DNA of 12,006 nt. It comes from Candidatus Omnitrophica bacterium UBA5776 (GTDB lineage: Bacteria > Omnitrophota > Gorgyraeia > Gygaellales > Profunditerraquicolaceae). The DNA is taken from assembly GCA_002418595.1 (NCBI GenBank), contig DIEK01000082.1, positions 1 to 12,006 on the forward strand, in the 5' to 3' direction. The position numbers were made by a program, and so were the translations under genes. Of the stretch, positions 5,993 to 12,006 are shown piece by piece; positions within the stretch are counted from its first letter, which is position 1; each line of letters opens with the position of its first letter. A model generated the notes under the pieces. That model searched no databases. It was not told where the DNA came from and saw only the letters and a program-made list of their open reading frames with translations.

Positions 5993-7158
5993 AAGAGCGG
6001 AAGAAGTTTCTTTATATCGCGGCGATATTTTTAGGTTGTTTTTACCTGCCGGTTGAGAATCTCCGTTTTACCAACGCTGTCTTTGAGGCTCTGGCGCTTG
6101 TTAAATGGTACGCTCGGGAGCATGTTCTTTTATGTCTTGTCCCGGCGTTCTTTATAGCCGGGGCCATATCTGTATTTGTCAGCCAAGCGTCAGTGATGAA
6201 GTATTTCGGGGCTAAGGCGAATAAGTTTTTATCGTATAGCGTGGCATCTGTTTCCGGAACAATTCTTGCTGTGTGTTCATGCACGGTGTTGCCTTTGTTT
6301 TCCGGTATCTACAAAAGAGGTGCCGGTTTAGGACCTGCGATCGCATTTCTCTATTCGGGCCCCGCCATAAACGTATTGGCGATTATTCTTACCGCCCGGA
6401 TCCTTGGCTGGCAGTTGGGGCTTGCACGAGCCATAGGTGCAGTTTTATTTAGTATTGTTATCGGTTTATTGATGCATCTGATCTTCTTAAAAGAGGAACG
6501 AGAGCGTCACGCCAACGGCGATTTTAATCTCGGAGAGGTAAAAGAAACCCGCTCATTAGGGCAGACTGTTTTTTATTTTGCTTCTATGGTTGCTTTCCTT
6601 GTTTTCGCTAACTGGGGCAAGCCGTTGGAAGGCGATCACAGCGTATGGACATTCATATATCAGTACAAATGGTGGATCGCCGGATTTTCACTTATAAGTT
6701 TGGGAGCGATGCTTTTTAGATGGTTCAATAAGGATGAGCTTAAAGATTGGACCTCTGCGACATGGGGGTTCGCTTTACAGATCCTGCCGCTTCTATTAGG
6801 CGGGGTGTTGATTTCGGGATTTCTTTTAGGCAGGGTCGGGCAAGAAGGAGTTATTCCTTCCCGATGGATAGAGGCATTAGTCGGAGGGAATTCTTTGCGG
6901 GCTAATTTCTTCTCATCCATTGTGGCGGCGTTTATGTATTTTGCCACGCTCACGGAAGTGCCTATTTTACAGGGGTTGATTGGATCCGGCATGGGCAAGG
7001 GCCCTGCCTTGGCGCTTCTCTTAGCCGGGCCCGCGTTGAGCCTGCCGAGCATTCTTGTATTGCGCAGTATTCTGGGAATGAAGAAGACTGCTGTATATGT
7101 GGTTTTGGTTGTAATTATGGCAACCATAAGCGGCATGATTTTTGGGCTTAGCCCGTAA
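5989..7158 (+). CDS. arsP: ArsP-like permease (DUF318 family), putative organoarsenical efflux
   Basis: 389-residue polytopic inner-membrane protein of the predicted-permease family that includes ArsP. The hallmark AVCSCTVLPLFSGIYKRGAG segment (94-113) carries C96 and C98. It is followed by GPAIAFLYSGPAIN, and the second half repeats a related pattern (ALALLLAGPALSLPS near the C terminus), as expected for two homologous halves. ArsP of Campylobacter exports trivalent organoarsenicals such as methylarsenite. Placement directly before arsM, whose product is methylarsenite, supports the same role here. Other DUF318 permeases have unknown substrates, so the specificity is inferred from context. 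The gene overlaps the DUF134 gene by four bases. Two small hairpins, GGGC-TTA-GCCC (7144-7154) and AAAGGG/CCCTTT (7157-7174), span its stop codon without a T-run. Confidence 0.85.
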   Translation: MKERKKFLYIAAIFLGCFYLPVENLRFTNAVFEALALVKWYAREHVLLCLVPAFFIAGAISVFVSQASVMKYFGAKANKFLSYSVASVSGTILAVCSCTVLPLFSGIYKRGAGLGPAIAFLYSGPAINVLAIILTARILGWQLGLARAIGAVLFSIVIGLLMHLIFLKEERERHANGDFNLGEVKETRSLGQTVFYFASMVAFLVFANWGKPLEGDHSVWTFIYQYKWWIAGFSLISLGAMLFRWFNKDELKDWTSATWGFALQILPLLLGGVLISGFLLGRVGQEGVIPSRWIEALVGGNSLRANFFSSIVAAFMYFATLTEVPILQGLIGSGMGKGPALALLLAGPALSLPSILVLRSILGMKKTAVYVVLVVIMATISGMIFGLSP

Positions 7159-7205
7159 AGGGACGCCGCCCTTTGGGCTCCAGTCGTTAAATAAGCGGGG
7201 GGATC

Positions 7206-7979
7206 ATGGGGAAAGATATTAGGAAGATAGTCAAGGAAGGCTACGCCAAAGTAGCCAAGCAGGGAACGTCCTGCTGTTCTTCCAGCTCATGCTGTTCATC
7301 TTCAAACAATTCCCGGGATATCGGTAAGACCGTTGGTTACTCCGACGATGAGATGAACGCTGTCCCCGAAGGGGCGAATTTGGGTCTTGGGTGCGGCAAT
7401 CCAGTAGCCATCGCTTCGTTAAATGAAGGCGATGTGGTGCTTGATCTGGGGAGCGGTGCAGGATTTGACGCTTTCCTCGCGGCCAAAAAGGTCGGCAAAA
7501 CCGGCCGCGTTATCGGCGTGGATATGACTCCGGAAATGCTGGAGAGGGCGCGGACGAACGCTAAAAAAGGCGGGTTCGATAACGTGGAATTCCGTTCAGG
7601 CGAAATAGAGAAACTTCCGATTGAGAATAGCACGATTGATGTGATCATCTCCAATTGCGTTATAAATCTGTCTCCGGACAAAGAGACAGTATTCAAAGAA
7701 GCGTTCAGGGTGCTTAAATCAGGAGGCCGGTTGATGGTCTCGGATTTGGTGCTTGCCAAAGACCTGCCAAAACAAATAAAAGAATCAGTCGAGGCGTATG
7801 TGGGTTGTCTGGCCGGAGCGATTAAGAAAGACGATTATATTGGGTTCATCAAGCAGGCGGGGTTTCAGGATATAAAGGTAATAAGCGAAGCCGGTTATCC
7901 GGTGGACGCCATGTTTGATAATCTTGAGGCGGCCTCTGACGCAATCGTGAGCATAAAAGTTTCAGCGGTGAAAAAATAG
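7206..7979 (+). CDS. arsM: Arsenite S-adenosylmethionine methyltransferase ArsM
   Basis: 257 residues, class I SAM-dependent methyltransferase. It transfers methyl groups from SAM to As(III), giving methylarsenite and further methylated species. The ArsM-specific block VPEGANLGLGCGNP (53-66) contains C63. The SAM site is VLDLGSGAGFD (78-88). SNCVINLS (149-156) contains C151, and VGCLAGA (199-205) contains C201. These three cysteines correspond to the As(III)-binding set of the family. The N terminus has two Cys pairs in a serine-rich stretch (C23, C24, C29, C30), a metalloid-binding feature seen in some ArsM proteins. GGGGGGA (7197-7203) is a close SD for ATG 7206. The gene lies 47 bases after the permease and 12 bases before the thioredoxin gene. 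Confidence 0.95.
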   Translation: MGKDIRKIVKEGYAKVAKQGTSCCSSSSCCSSSNNSRDIGKTVGYSDDEMNAVPEGANLGLGCGNPVAIASLNEGDVVLDLGSGAGFDAFLAAKKVGKTGRVIGVDMTPEMLERARTNAKKGGFDNVEFRSGEIEKLPIENSTIDVIISNCVINLSPDKETVFKEAFRVLKSGGRLMVSDLVLAKDLPKQIKESVEAYVGCLAGAIKKDDYIGFIKQAGFQDIKVISEAGYPVDAMFDNLEAASDAIVSIKVSAVKK

Positions 7980-7991
7980 ACGGAGGCAAAG

Positions 7992-8273
7992 ATGAAAATA
8001 GAAATCTTGGGAGTCGGCTGTCCTAAATGCAAACAGCTAACAGCGAACGCAGAGGCGGCTGTGAAAGAATTAAATATTCAAGCCGAGATCGGCAAGGTTA
8101 CGGATATCGACAAGATCACCGAATATGGTGTGATGATGACACCCGGGCTGGCCATAGACGGCAAAGTGGTTTCATCCGGGAAGGTTCTCAATAAGAATGA
8201 AATCAAAGCAATTCTTTCAGGAGGCGGATGTGAGAAAAAAATTGAAGGTTCTTGCGGTTGTTGCGGCAATTAG
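7992..8273 (+). CDS. arsE: Small thioredoxin-like protein (ArsE-like, CPKC)
   Basis: 93 residues of the small thioredoxin_3/redox-active disulfide group. The active site is VGCPKC (8-13) with C10 and C13. The cis-Pro loop is MMTPGLAIDGKVV. The normal fold ends near KAILSGGG (about 79). A cysteine-rich tail follows with C80, C88, C90 and C91, ending CGCCGN, and could bind a metalloid. The SD GGAGG (7982-7986) is five bases from the ATG. It precedes ArsF- and ArsG-like genes in the order recalled for arsEFG sets, linked to reduction and efflux of nitroaromatic arsenicals. The name rests on context and should be read as ArsE-like. The last 44 bases overlap the start of the next gene. Confidence 0.85.
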   Translation: MKIEILGVGCPKCKQLTANAEAAVKELNIQAEIGKVTDIDKITEYGVMMTPGLAIDGKVVSSGKVLNKNEIKAILSGGGCEKKIEGSCGCCGN

Positions 8274-8649
8274 CGCCGGTTCTTTCGCTTTTGCCCAATC
8301 AAGTCCGCAGGTGAAAATCATCGCTTATTATTTCCATGGGTCATTTCGGTGTGCCACTTGCACCAATATGGAGAAGTATTCTAAAGAGGCGATCGAGGCG
8401 AATTTTAAAGACGCTCTCACTTCGGGCAAACTTGAATTCAAGGCGGTAAACGTTGAAGATCGGGGCAATGAGCATTTTGTCAATGACTACAAACTTTATA
8501 CCAAGTCGCTCATTCTTTCGCTGGTCAAAGACGGCAAAGAGGTTAAATCAAAAAATCTCGATAAGATTTGGGAGCTTGCCCGGAATAAGCAGAACTTCAT
8601 TGAGTATGTGACGGTTGAAGTGAATACTCTTATGAAGGATGCCCAATAA
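8230..8649 (+). CDS. arsF: ArsF-like exported CxxC protein (putative nitrophenyl-arsenical reductase subunit)
   Basis: 139 residues from GTG 8230. I chose this start over ATG 8197 because AGGAGG (8219-8224) lies five bases upstream of the GTG. It also leaves a clean signal peptide (1-22, RKKLK then LAVVAAISAGSFAFA, cleavage near AFA/Q). The mature part starts with a thioredoxin-like strand and carries FRCATC (39-44), with C41 and C44 as the redox pair. This matches the family called ArsF in databases (nitrophenyl compound nitroreductase subunit), as I recall it. Its neighbours fit: a cytosolic CPKC thioredoxin upstream and a CcdA-type membrane protein downstream could pass reducing power to it in the periplasm. 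Its stop shares one base with the next start. Confidence 0.78.
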   Translation: MRKKLKVLAVVAAISAGSFAFAQSSPQVKIIAYYFHGSFRCATCTNMEKYSKEAIEANFKDALTSGKLEFKAVNVEDRGNEHFVNDYKLYTKSLILSLVKDGKEVKSKNLDKIWELARNKQNFIEYVTVEVNTLMKDAQ

Positions 8650-9335
8650 TGGAGTTGTTGATCGCTCTTGGCTCTGCGCTGTGGCTGGGAATATTGACTT
8701 CAATCAGCCCATGCCCGTTGGCAACGAACATCGCGGCGGTCTCGTTTCTTTCAAAAAGAATAGCGCATCCGTTTATGGTGTTTTTGTCAGGGTTGGCGTA
8801 TACCCTCGGCAGAATGGTTGCGTATGCGGCGCTGGGCTGGATTATTATCAGTTCTCTTTTAAGCGTTCCGCAGGTTGCGCAGTTCTTGCAGAAATACATG
8901 GTCAAGGCCTTAGGGCCTTTATTGATAATTGCGGGGTTATTTTTGCTGGAAGTGCTTACGATAAGACTGCCGGGCGTGGCGTTGTCTCAAAAGCATCACA
9001 ACAAACTTGTTGAGTCCGGCGCTCCGGGCGCTTTTCTTTTGGGATTGATATTCGCTTTGGCGTTCTGCCCGGTTTCAGCGGCGTTATTCTTTGGAAGCCT
9101 TATTCCCTTAGCGCTTAATAGCAAGGCCGGGACGCTTCTGCCGTTTATTTATGGGATAGGGACGGGGCTTCCGGTGTTGGCATTCGCTGTAGCTATTGCG
9201 TTGGGCTTTACTTCAATGAGCCATTGGTTTAATAAGGTCACGAAGCTGGAATTTTATACCCGCAGAATTACCGGGGTGATTTTTATTCTTGTCGGTCTTT
9301 ATTACACCGGCATTTATATCCTGCGGTTATTTTAA
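8649..9335 (+). CDS. arsG: ArsG-like CcdA/DsbD-family membrane protein
   Basis: 228 residues and about six membrane segments, the size of CcdA. Each half has one conserved cysteine: SPCPLATN (20-27, C22) and AFCPVSAA (138-145, C140). In CcdA/DsbD such a pair carries electrons from cytosolic thioredoxin to periplasmic thiols. The closest database naming I recall for this variant is the ArsG family, described as an aminobenzylarsenical efflux permease. Thiol relay and efflux are therefore both open, and the sequence does not decide. It starts at ATG 8649 sharing one base with the arsF stop, so it is translationally coupled. It is the last gene of the arsenic operon, and no clear terminator follows. 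The right copy of the 22-bp repeat lies 20 bases downstream. Confidence 0.8.
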   Translation: MELLIALGSALWLGILTSISPCPLATNIAAVSFLSKRIAHPFMVFLSGLAYTLGRMVAYAALGWIIISSLLSVPQVAQFLQKYMVKALGPLLIIAGLFLLEVLTIRLPGVALSQKHHNKLVESGAPGAFLLGLIFALAFCPVSAALFFGSLIPLALNSKAGTLLPFIYGIGTGLPVLAFAVAIALGFTSMSHWFNKVTKLEFYTRRITGVIFILVGLYYTGIYILRLF

Positions 9336-9355
9336 CACCCGTCCATATCTGCCAA

Positions 9356-9377
9356 ATTCCGGGGACACAATACTTAA
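9356..9377 (+). repeat. 22-bp repeat, right copy
   Basis: The segment begins ATTCCGGGGACAC and ends ACTTAA. It is the inverted partner of 380-401, with one mismatch in 22. The 110-base spacer between arsG and the deaminase gene (9336-9445) contains nothing else recognisable apart from the SD for the next gene. Confidence 0.75.
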
Positions 9378-9445
9378 TTCCATGTGGGAAAGTGTTCACC
9401 TCAAACCGCCGCGTCAGCACAGATTTCTTTTAAGGGGGGTATGTG

Positions 9446-9883
9446 ATGGAACAATTTATGAAGGCCGCGATCGAAGAAGCCAGGAAAGGGCTGGAGACAG
9501 GCGGTATTCCTATCGGGTCAGTCATTGTTCATCGGGGAGAAATAATCGGCAGGGGGCATAACAGGCGCGCGCAAAAAGGGAGCGCCATATTGCATGGCGA
9601 GATGGACGCGCTGGAGAATGCCGGACGCCTGCCGGCAAAGGTTTATCGGGAGAGCGTTTTATATACAACGCTTTCTCCCTGCGCAATGTGTTCCGGCGCC
9701 ATAGTCTTGTACAGGATCCCGCGGGTGGTGATCGGAGAGAACAGGACATTCCTCGGGGAAGAAGATTATCTGCGTTCCAGGGGAGTGGCGGTGGAGGTTT
9801 TGCAGGACGAGGAATGCATAAAGATGATGAGCGATTTTATCGCGGCGAAACCGGGATTATGGAACGAGGATATCGGGGTTTGA
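9446..9883 (+). CDS. Cytosine deaminase, yeast FCY1-like (zinc-dependent CDA fold)
   Basis: 145 residues. The zinc site of the cytidine-deaminase superfamily is clear: LHGEMDALEN has H50 and the catalytic E52, and TTLSPCAMCSGAI has C79 and C82. Resemblance to yeast cytosine deaminase is unusually close across the protein. It covers GRGHNR (N39, equivalent to the base-contacting Asn), QKGSAILHGE, LYTTLSPC, the IPRVVIGEN block and a C-terminal WNEDIGV matching the yeast WFEDIG end. The protein should convert cytosine to uracil in the cytosol (pyrimidine salvage), though guanine- or tRNA-type deaminases are relatives. ATG 9446 is preferred over GTG 9443, since AGGGGGG (9433-9439) is then six bases away. 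The nitroreductase gene follows after 13 bases. Confidence 0.88.
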   Translation: MEQFMKAAIEEARKGLETGGIPIGSVIVHRGEIIGRGHNRRAQKGSAILHGEMDALENAGRLPAKVYRESVLYTTLSPCAMCSGAIVLYRIPRVVIGENRTFLGEEDYLRSRGVAVEVLQDEECIKMMSDFIAAKPGLWNEDIGV

Positions 9884-9896
9884 GAAAGGAGCGGAG

Positions 9897-10517
9897 ATGC
9901 CGGGGAAGAATATGACAGTATTTTGGATCGGAATGTTTTTTTGTCTTTTGTCCGGGAACGTTTTCGCGGATTCTGTCTCTTTAGGAGAATCGGCAACAAA
10001 TCCCACCTTGCAGACGATATTCAACCGCAAGAGCGTACGTTCTTATACCGGCGACGGGGTAAGCAAAGAGCAATTATTGATGCTGGTAAAGGCAGGTATG
10101 GCGGCGCCGAGCGCGATGGACAGGCGGCCGTGGGATTTTATCATAATTACCGACAGATCGGTCCTGGCCGGGCTCGCGGAGGCGTTGCCGTACGCGCAGG
10201 CGGCGAATAACGCGCCTGCCGGTATCGTCGTTACCGGAGATACCACGCGGCAGGCAGGCGGGAAGGACTCTTCTTCCTTCGCGCTTGATTGTTCGGCGGC
10301 TTCCGAGAACATCCTTTTAGCAGCGGAATCGATGGGGTTAGGCGCGGTCTGGACCGGTATTTATCCCAACCCGGAGCGTGTCGCGGCGGTAAGAAAAATA
10401 CTGGCTATACCGGAACACGTAATTCCGCTCAATCTGATCCCGGTAGGAGTGCCCGGCGGCAAGGACAAGCCCAAGGATAAATTCGATCCGGAGCGCGTCC
10501 ATGAGAATAGATGGTAA
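9897..10517 (+). CDS. Exported nitroreductase-family flavoprotein
   Basis: 206 residues. The nitroreductase fold is indicated by FNRKSVRSYT (42-51, FMN-contacting Arg region), AAPSAMDRRPWDFIIIT (69-85) and MGLGAVWTGIYP plus IPVGVPGG near the C terminus. Family enzymes use FMN and NAD(P)H to reduce nitro groups, quinones or similar substrates. The N terminus looks like a Sec signal peptide (MTVFWIGMFFCLLSGNVFA, cleavage near VFA/D), which is unusual for an FMN/NAD(P)H enzyme. The SD AAAGGAG (9885-9891) supports ATG 9897. An internal ATG at 9912 would shorten the pre-signal region. It shares a transcript with the cytosine deaminase. Proximity to the arsEFG-like genes invites a nitroaromatic substrate, but that is speculation. 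Confidence 0.85.
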   Translation: MPGKNMTVFWIGMFFCLLSGNVFADSVSLGESATNPTLQTIFNRKSVRSYTGDGVSKEQLLMLVKAGMAAPSAMDRRPWDFIIITDRSVLAGLAEALPYAQAANNAPAGIVVTGDTTRQAGGKDSSSFALDCSAASENILLAAESMGLGAVWTGIYPNPERVAAVRKILAIPEHVIPLNLIPVGVPGGKDKPKDKFDPERVHENRW

Positions 10518-10721
10518 GATGATCGGTTGGTCTGCGTTTGACGATTGAATCCCCTCGCCCAGAAATCCCCGGGCTTCAAGATCGGGGATGAATATCGCGT
10601 AGGTTACTCCGCATAGTCCGGGACAAATAGCGAAGGTATCTTCCGACACGTGAAAACTTCTTTCGTGAGGCTCGGCGTATAAAAGGGTTCCGCGCGGGCG
10701 GTTGTTTCGGCTCCGCCAGAA
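10518..10721 (-). other. Spacer with an open minus-strand frame of unknown meaning
   Basis: The 257-base gap 10518-10774 has no convincing + strand gene. On the minus strand a stop-free frame begins after a TAA at 10722-10724 and runs through the spacer into the antisense of the nitroreductase gene. Its spacer part reads like protein (for example EPHERSFHVSEDTFAICPG, then GVTYAIFIPDLEARGF), but it has no supported start or recognised family. The spacer also has a hairpin ATCCCCG/CGGGGAT (10565-10571/10583-10589). It may be a gene remnant or chance. Confidence 0.2.
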
Positions 10722-10748
10722 TTATGTTTTTTTATTATTTTTAAAAGC

Positions 10749-10767
10749 TATAATAATAACAAAGGGG
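10749..10767 (+). promoter_or_regulatory. -10 box and ribosome binding site of the radical SAM gene
   Basis: TATAAT (10749-10754) is a consensus -10. The -35 position (10726-10731) is only a T-rich GTTTTT, so the promoter may be weak or activated. AAAGGGG (10761-10767) is a good SD seven bases before ATG 10775. A start near 10761 would give a transcript with almost no leader. Confidence 0.45.
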
Positions 10768-10774
10768 CGAGAAT

Positions 10775-12006
10775 ATGCTGGATGTCTCGAGAAAAAGATA
10801 CCGGTTACGATTAGTTCTGCCTGTTTATCCGGCGTTCAATATTTATTCTCATGTCGCCAGCAAGACTACAGCCTTAGGGCCGGTATGCGTGGCCAGCGTG
10901 GTCAACGCTATGGAGAATTGGGACGTTGAGGTTATTGATGAGAATAATTTGCAAGGATACGGCCCACGGGGTGAATCCGGCGGGGCGGATCATCATCTTC
11001 TGCAGACCCTGAGACCGGCGGATATTGCGGGGTTTTACGGAGGGTTGACCAGCACTATCCCCAGGCTTTATGAGGTCGCGCGTTTTTACAAAGAAAAGGG
11101 TGTGATCACCATAGCCGGCGGTCAGCATTTTGTCAAAGAAAATATTCCGAGCGCTTTGTCATCAGGTATAGATTATATAGTCTTGGGAGAGGGAGAGGAG
11201 ACCGTTAAGGAACTCCTGGAAGCTCTTCAGGGCAAGCGGCAGCTTAAAGATGTCCGGGGGATCGCTTATTCGGATGAGGAGGGAGTTGTTTTTACCCCGC
11301 CAAGGCCGCCCCTGGCCGATTTCGATAAATTCCCCAGGCCGGATTTTTCCCTGGTGCGTTACGCCCGTATCAAAGTGTATCCTGTCGAGCGCATACGCGG
11401 CTGCGGTATGGACTGTGAATTCTGCACGGTCAAAGGTAAACCCAGGCCGGCTTCGCCGGAGCGTCTGCTGGAGAATATCAGTTTTCTTCTGGAGACCAGG
11501 GAGGCCAGACATTTTTTCATAGTCGATGATTTCTTCGGGCAGCACAGGGAGGAGACAGTGAGGTTCTGCGGGATGCTCCGGGATTATCAAGAGAGCACCG
11601 GCAGAAGGCTGGATCTGACCGTGCAGATAAGGCTGGATAAAGCCAAAGACCCGGAATTGCTTTTAGCGATGCGCCGGGCCGGCATCAATATGGTGGCGAT
11701 AGGCTTCGAGTCGCCGATACAAGAAGAGTTAGATGTGATGAATAAGCATATAAGGCCGCAGGATATGGTATCTCAGGCCAGGGTGTTCCATAAATTCGGA
11801 TTTCTGGTGCACGGCATGTTTATTTTTGGTTATCCGATGAAGGAAGACGTAAGCTTTACTATGCCGGTAAAAGAGCGCGTCAAACGGTTTAGACGTTTTA
11901 TACGGGAAGCCCGGCTGGATACGATACAGGTTATGCTTCCGGTCCCTTTGCCGGGCACGCAGTTGACGAGCCGGTTGGGAAAGCAGAGAAGAATATATCC
12001 TCTGGA
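10775..12006 (+). CDS. B12-binding-type radical SAM protein (partial, runs off the window)
   Basis: 410 codons are visible with no stop, so the 3' end is missing. The N-terminal half (about 1-165) looks like a cobalamin-binding Rossmann domain of the BchE/COG1032 type. It begins LRLVLPVYPAFNIYSHVAS, then VEVIDENN, then IAGGQHFV and DYIVLGEGEETVKELL. The radical SAM cluster motif is RGCGMDCEFCTVKGKPR, a CxxxCxxC with C210, C214 and C217 that would hold the 4Fe-4S cluster. Downstream FFIVDDFF, a GFESP-like IGFESPIQEELDVMNK, and HGMFIFGYPMKED are typical of the TIM-barrel core. Members carry out methylations, cyclisations or other radical chemistry on lipids, cofactors or natural products, and the substrate here is not evident. 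It has its own -10 and SD. The DxHxxG B12 motif is not obvious. Confidence 0.88.
   Translation, partial: MLDVSRKRYRLRLVLPVYPAFNIYSHVASKTTALGPVCVASVVNAMENWDVEVIDENNLQGYGPRGESGGADHHLLQTLRPADIAGFYGGLTSTIPRLYEVARFYKEKGVITIAGGQHFVKENIPSALSSGIDYIVLGEGEETVKELLEALQGKRQLKDVRGIAYSDEEGVVFTPPRPPLADFDKFPRPDFSLVRYARIKVYPVERIRGCGMDCEFCTVKGKPRPASPERLLENISFLLETREARHFFIVDDFFGQHREETVRFCGMLRDYQESTGRRLDLTVQIRLDKAKDPELLLAMRRAGINMVAIGFESPIQEELDVMNKHIRPQDMVSQARVFHKFGFLVHGMFIFGYPMKEDVSFTMPVKERVKRFRRFIREARLDTIQVMLPVPLPGTQLTSRLGKQRRIYPL

Noticed and set aside
8197..8229. Longer arsF reading frame starting at ATG 8197
   Set aside because: It adds 11 polar residues before the signal peptide and has no good SD. GTG 8230 has AGGAGG at the right distance.
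1811..10559. Shared 12-mer AATCCCCTCGCC at 1811-1822 and 10548-10559
   Set aside because: A few identical 12-mers are expected by chance in 12 kb, and the flanks do not match.
10697..10733. GGCGG/CCGCC hairpin followed by a T-run, as a terminator for the nitroreductase operon
   Set aside because: The stem is only 5 bp with an 11-base loop, and the T-run starts nine bases after it.

Overview
The window reads as a chromosomal accessory region of a Gram-negative (diderm) bacterium. An outer-membrane beta-barrel protein, several Sec signal peptides, SD-led genes and a tRNA-Asn without an encoded CCA all fit this. The arsenic and thioredoxin/CcdA-type genes, the B12-type radical SAM protein and the hairpin-rich spacer suggest an anaerobic, possibly uncultivated lineage such as Omnitrophota, Elusimicrobiota or Desulfobacterota. 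That placement is inference from gene content only. Base composition is mosaic: sampled 60-base blocks give about 43% GC in the ClC gene, 65% in the secreted peptidase gene and 42% in the arsenic permease gene.

Layout, all genes on the + strand. (1) 56-163: tRNA-Asn(GTT) and a strong intrinsic terminator. (2) 198-270: a cluster of three hairpins with mutually exclusive pairings. (3) 437-1714: a ClC-family chloride channel/antiporter. (4) 2007-4993: a secreted module behind a good sigma70 promoter, made of an outer-membrane beta-barrel protein, a permuted NlpC/P60 (YiiX-like) cysteine hydrolase and an HExxH metallopeptidase. A small two-TM protein follows (5105-5503). (5) 5684-9335: a tightly packed arsenic operon, DUF134 regulator - arsP-like permease - arsM - arsE-like thioredoxin - arsF-like exported CxxC protein - arsG-like CcdA-family membrane protein. 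A promoter and a perfect inverted-repeat operator lie in front of it. (6) 9446-10517: a yeast-FCY1-type cytosine deaminase and an exported nitroreductase in one operon. (7) 10775 to the window end: a B12-binding-type radical SAM protein, truncated by the window.

How the arsenic genes could work together: ArsM methylates As(III). ArsP would export the trivalent methylarsenical product. ArsE/F/G match a set that I recall being linked to reduction of nitroaromatic arsenicals and efflux of the products, with CxxC thiol chemistry passed across the membrane. No ArsR, ArsC, ArsB or Acr3 lies in the window, so the DUF134 protein is the obvious candidate regulator.

The most unusual structural signal is a 22-bp sequence found once at 380-401 and again, inverted and 21/22 identical, at 9356-9377. 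The two copies bracket everything from the ClC gene to arsG (about 9 kb), which suggests mobile-element ends or two solo insertion relics.
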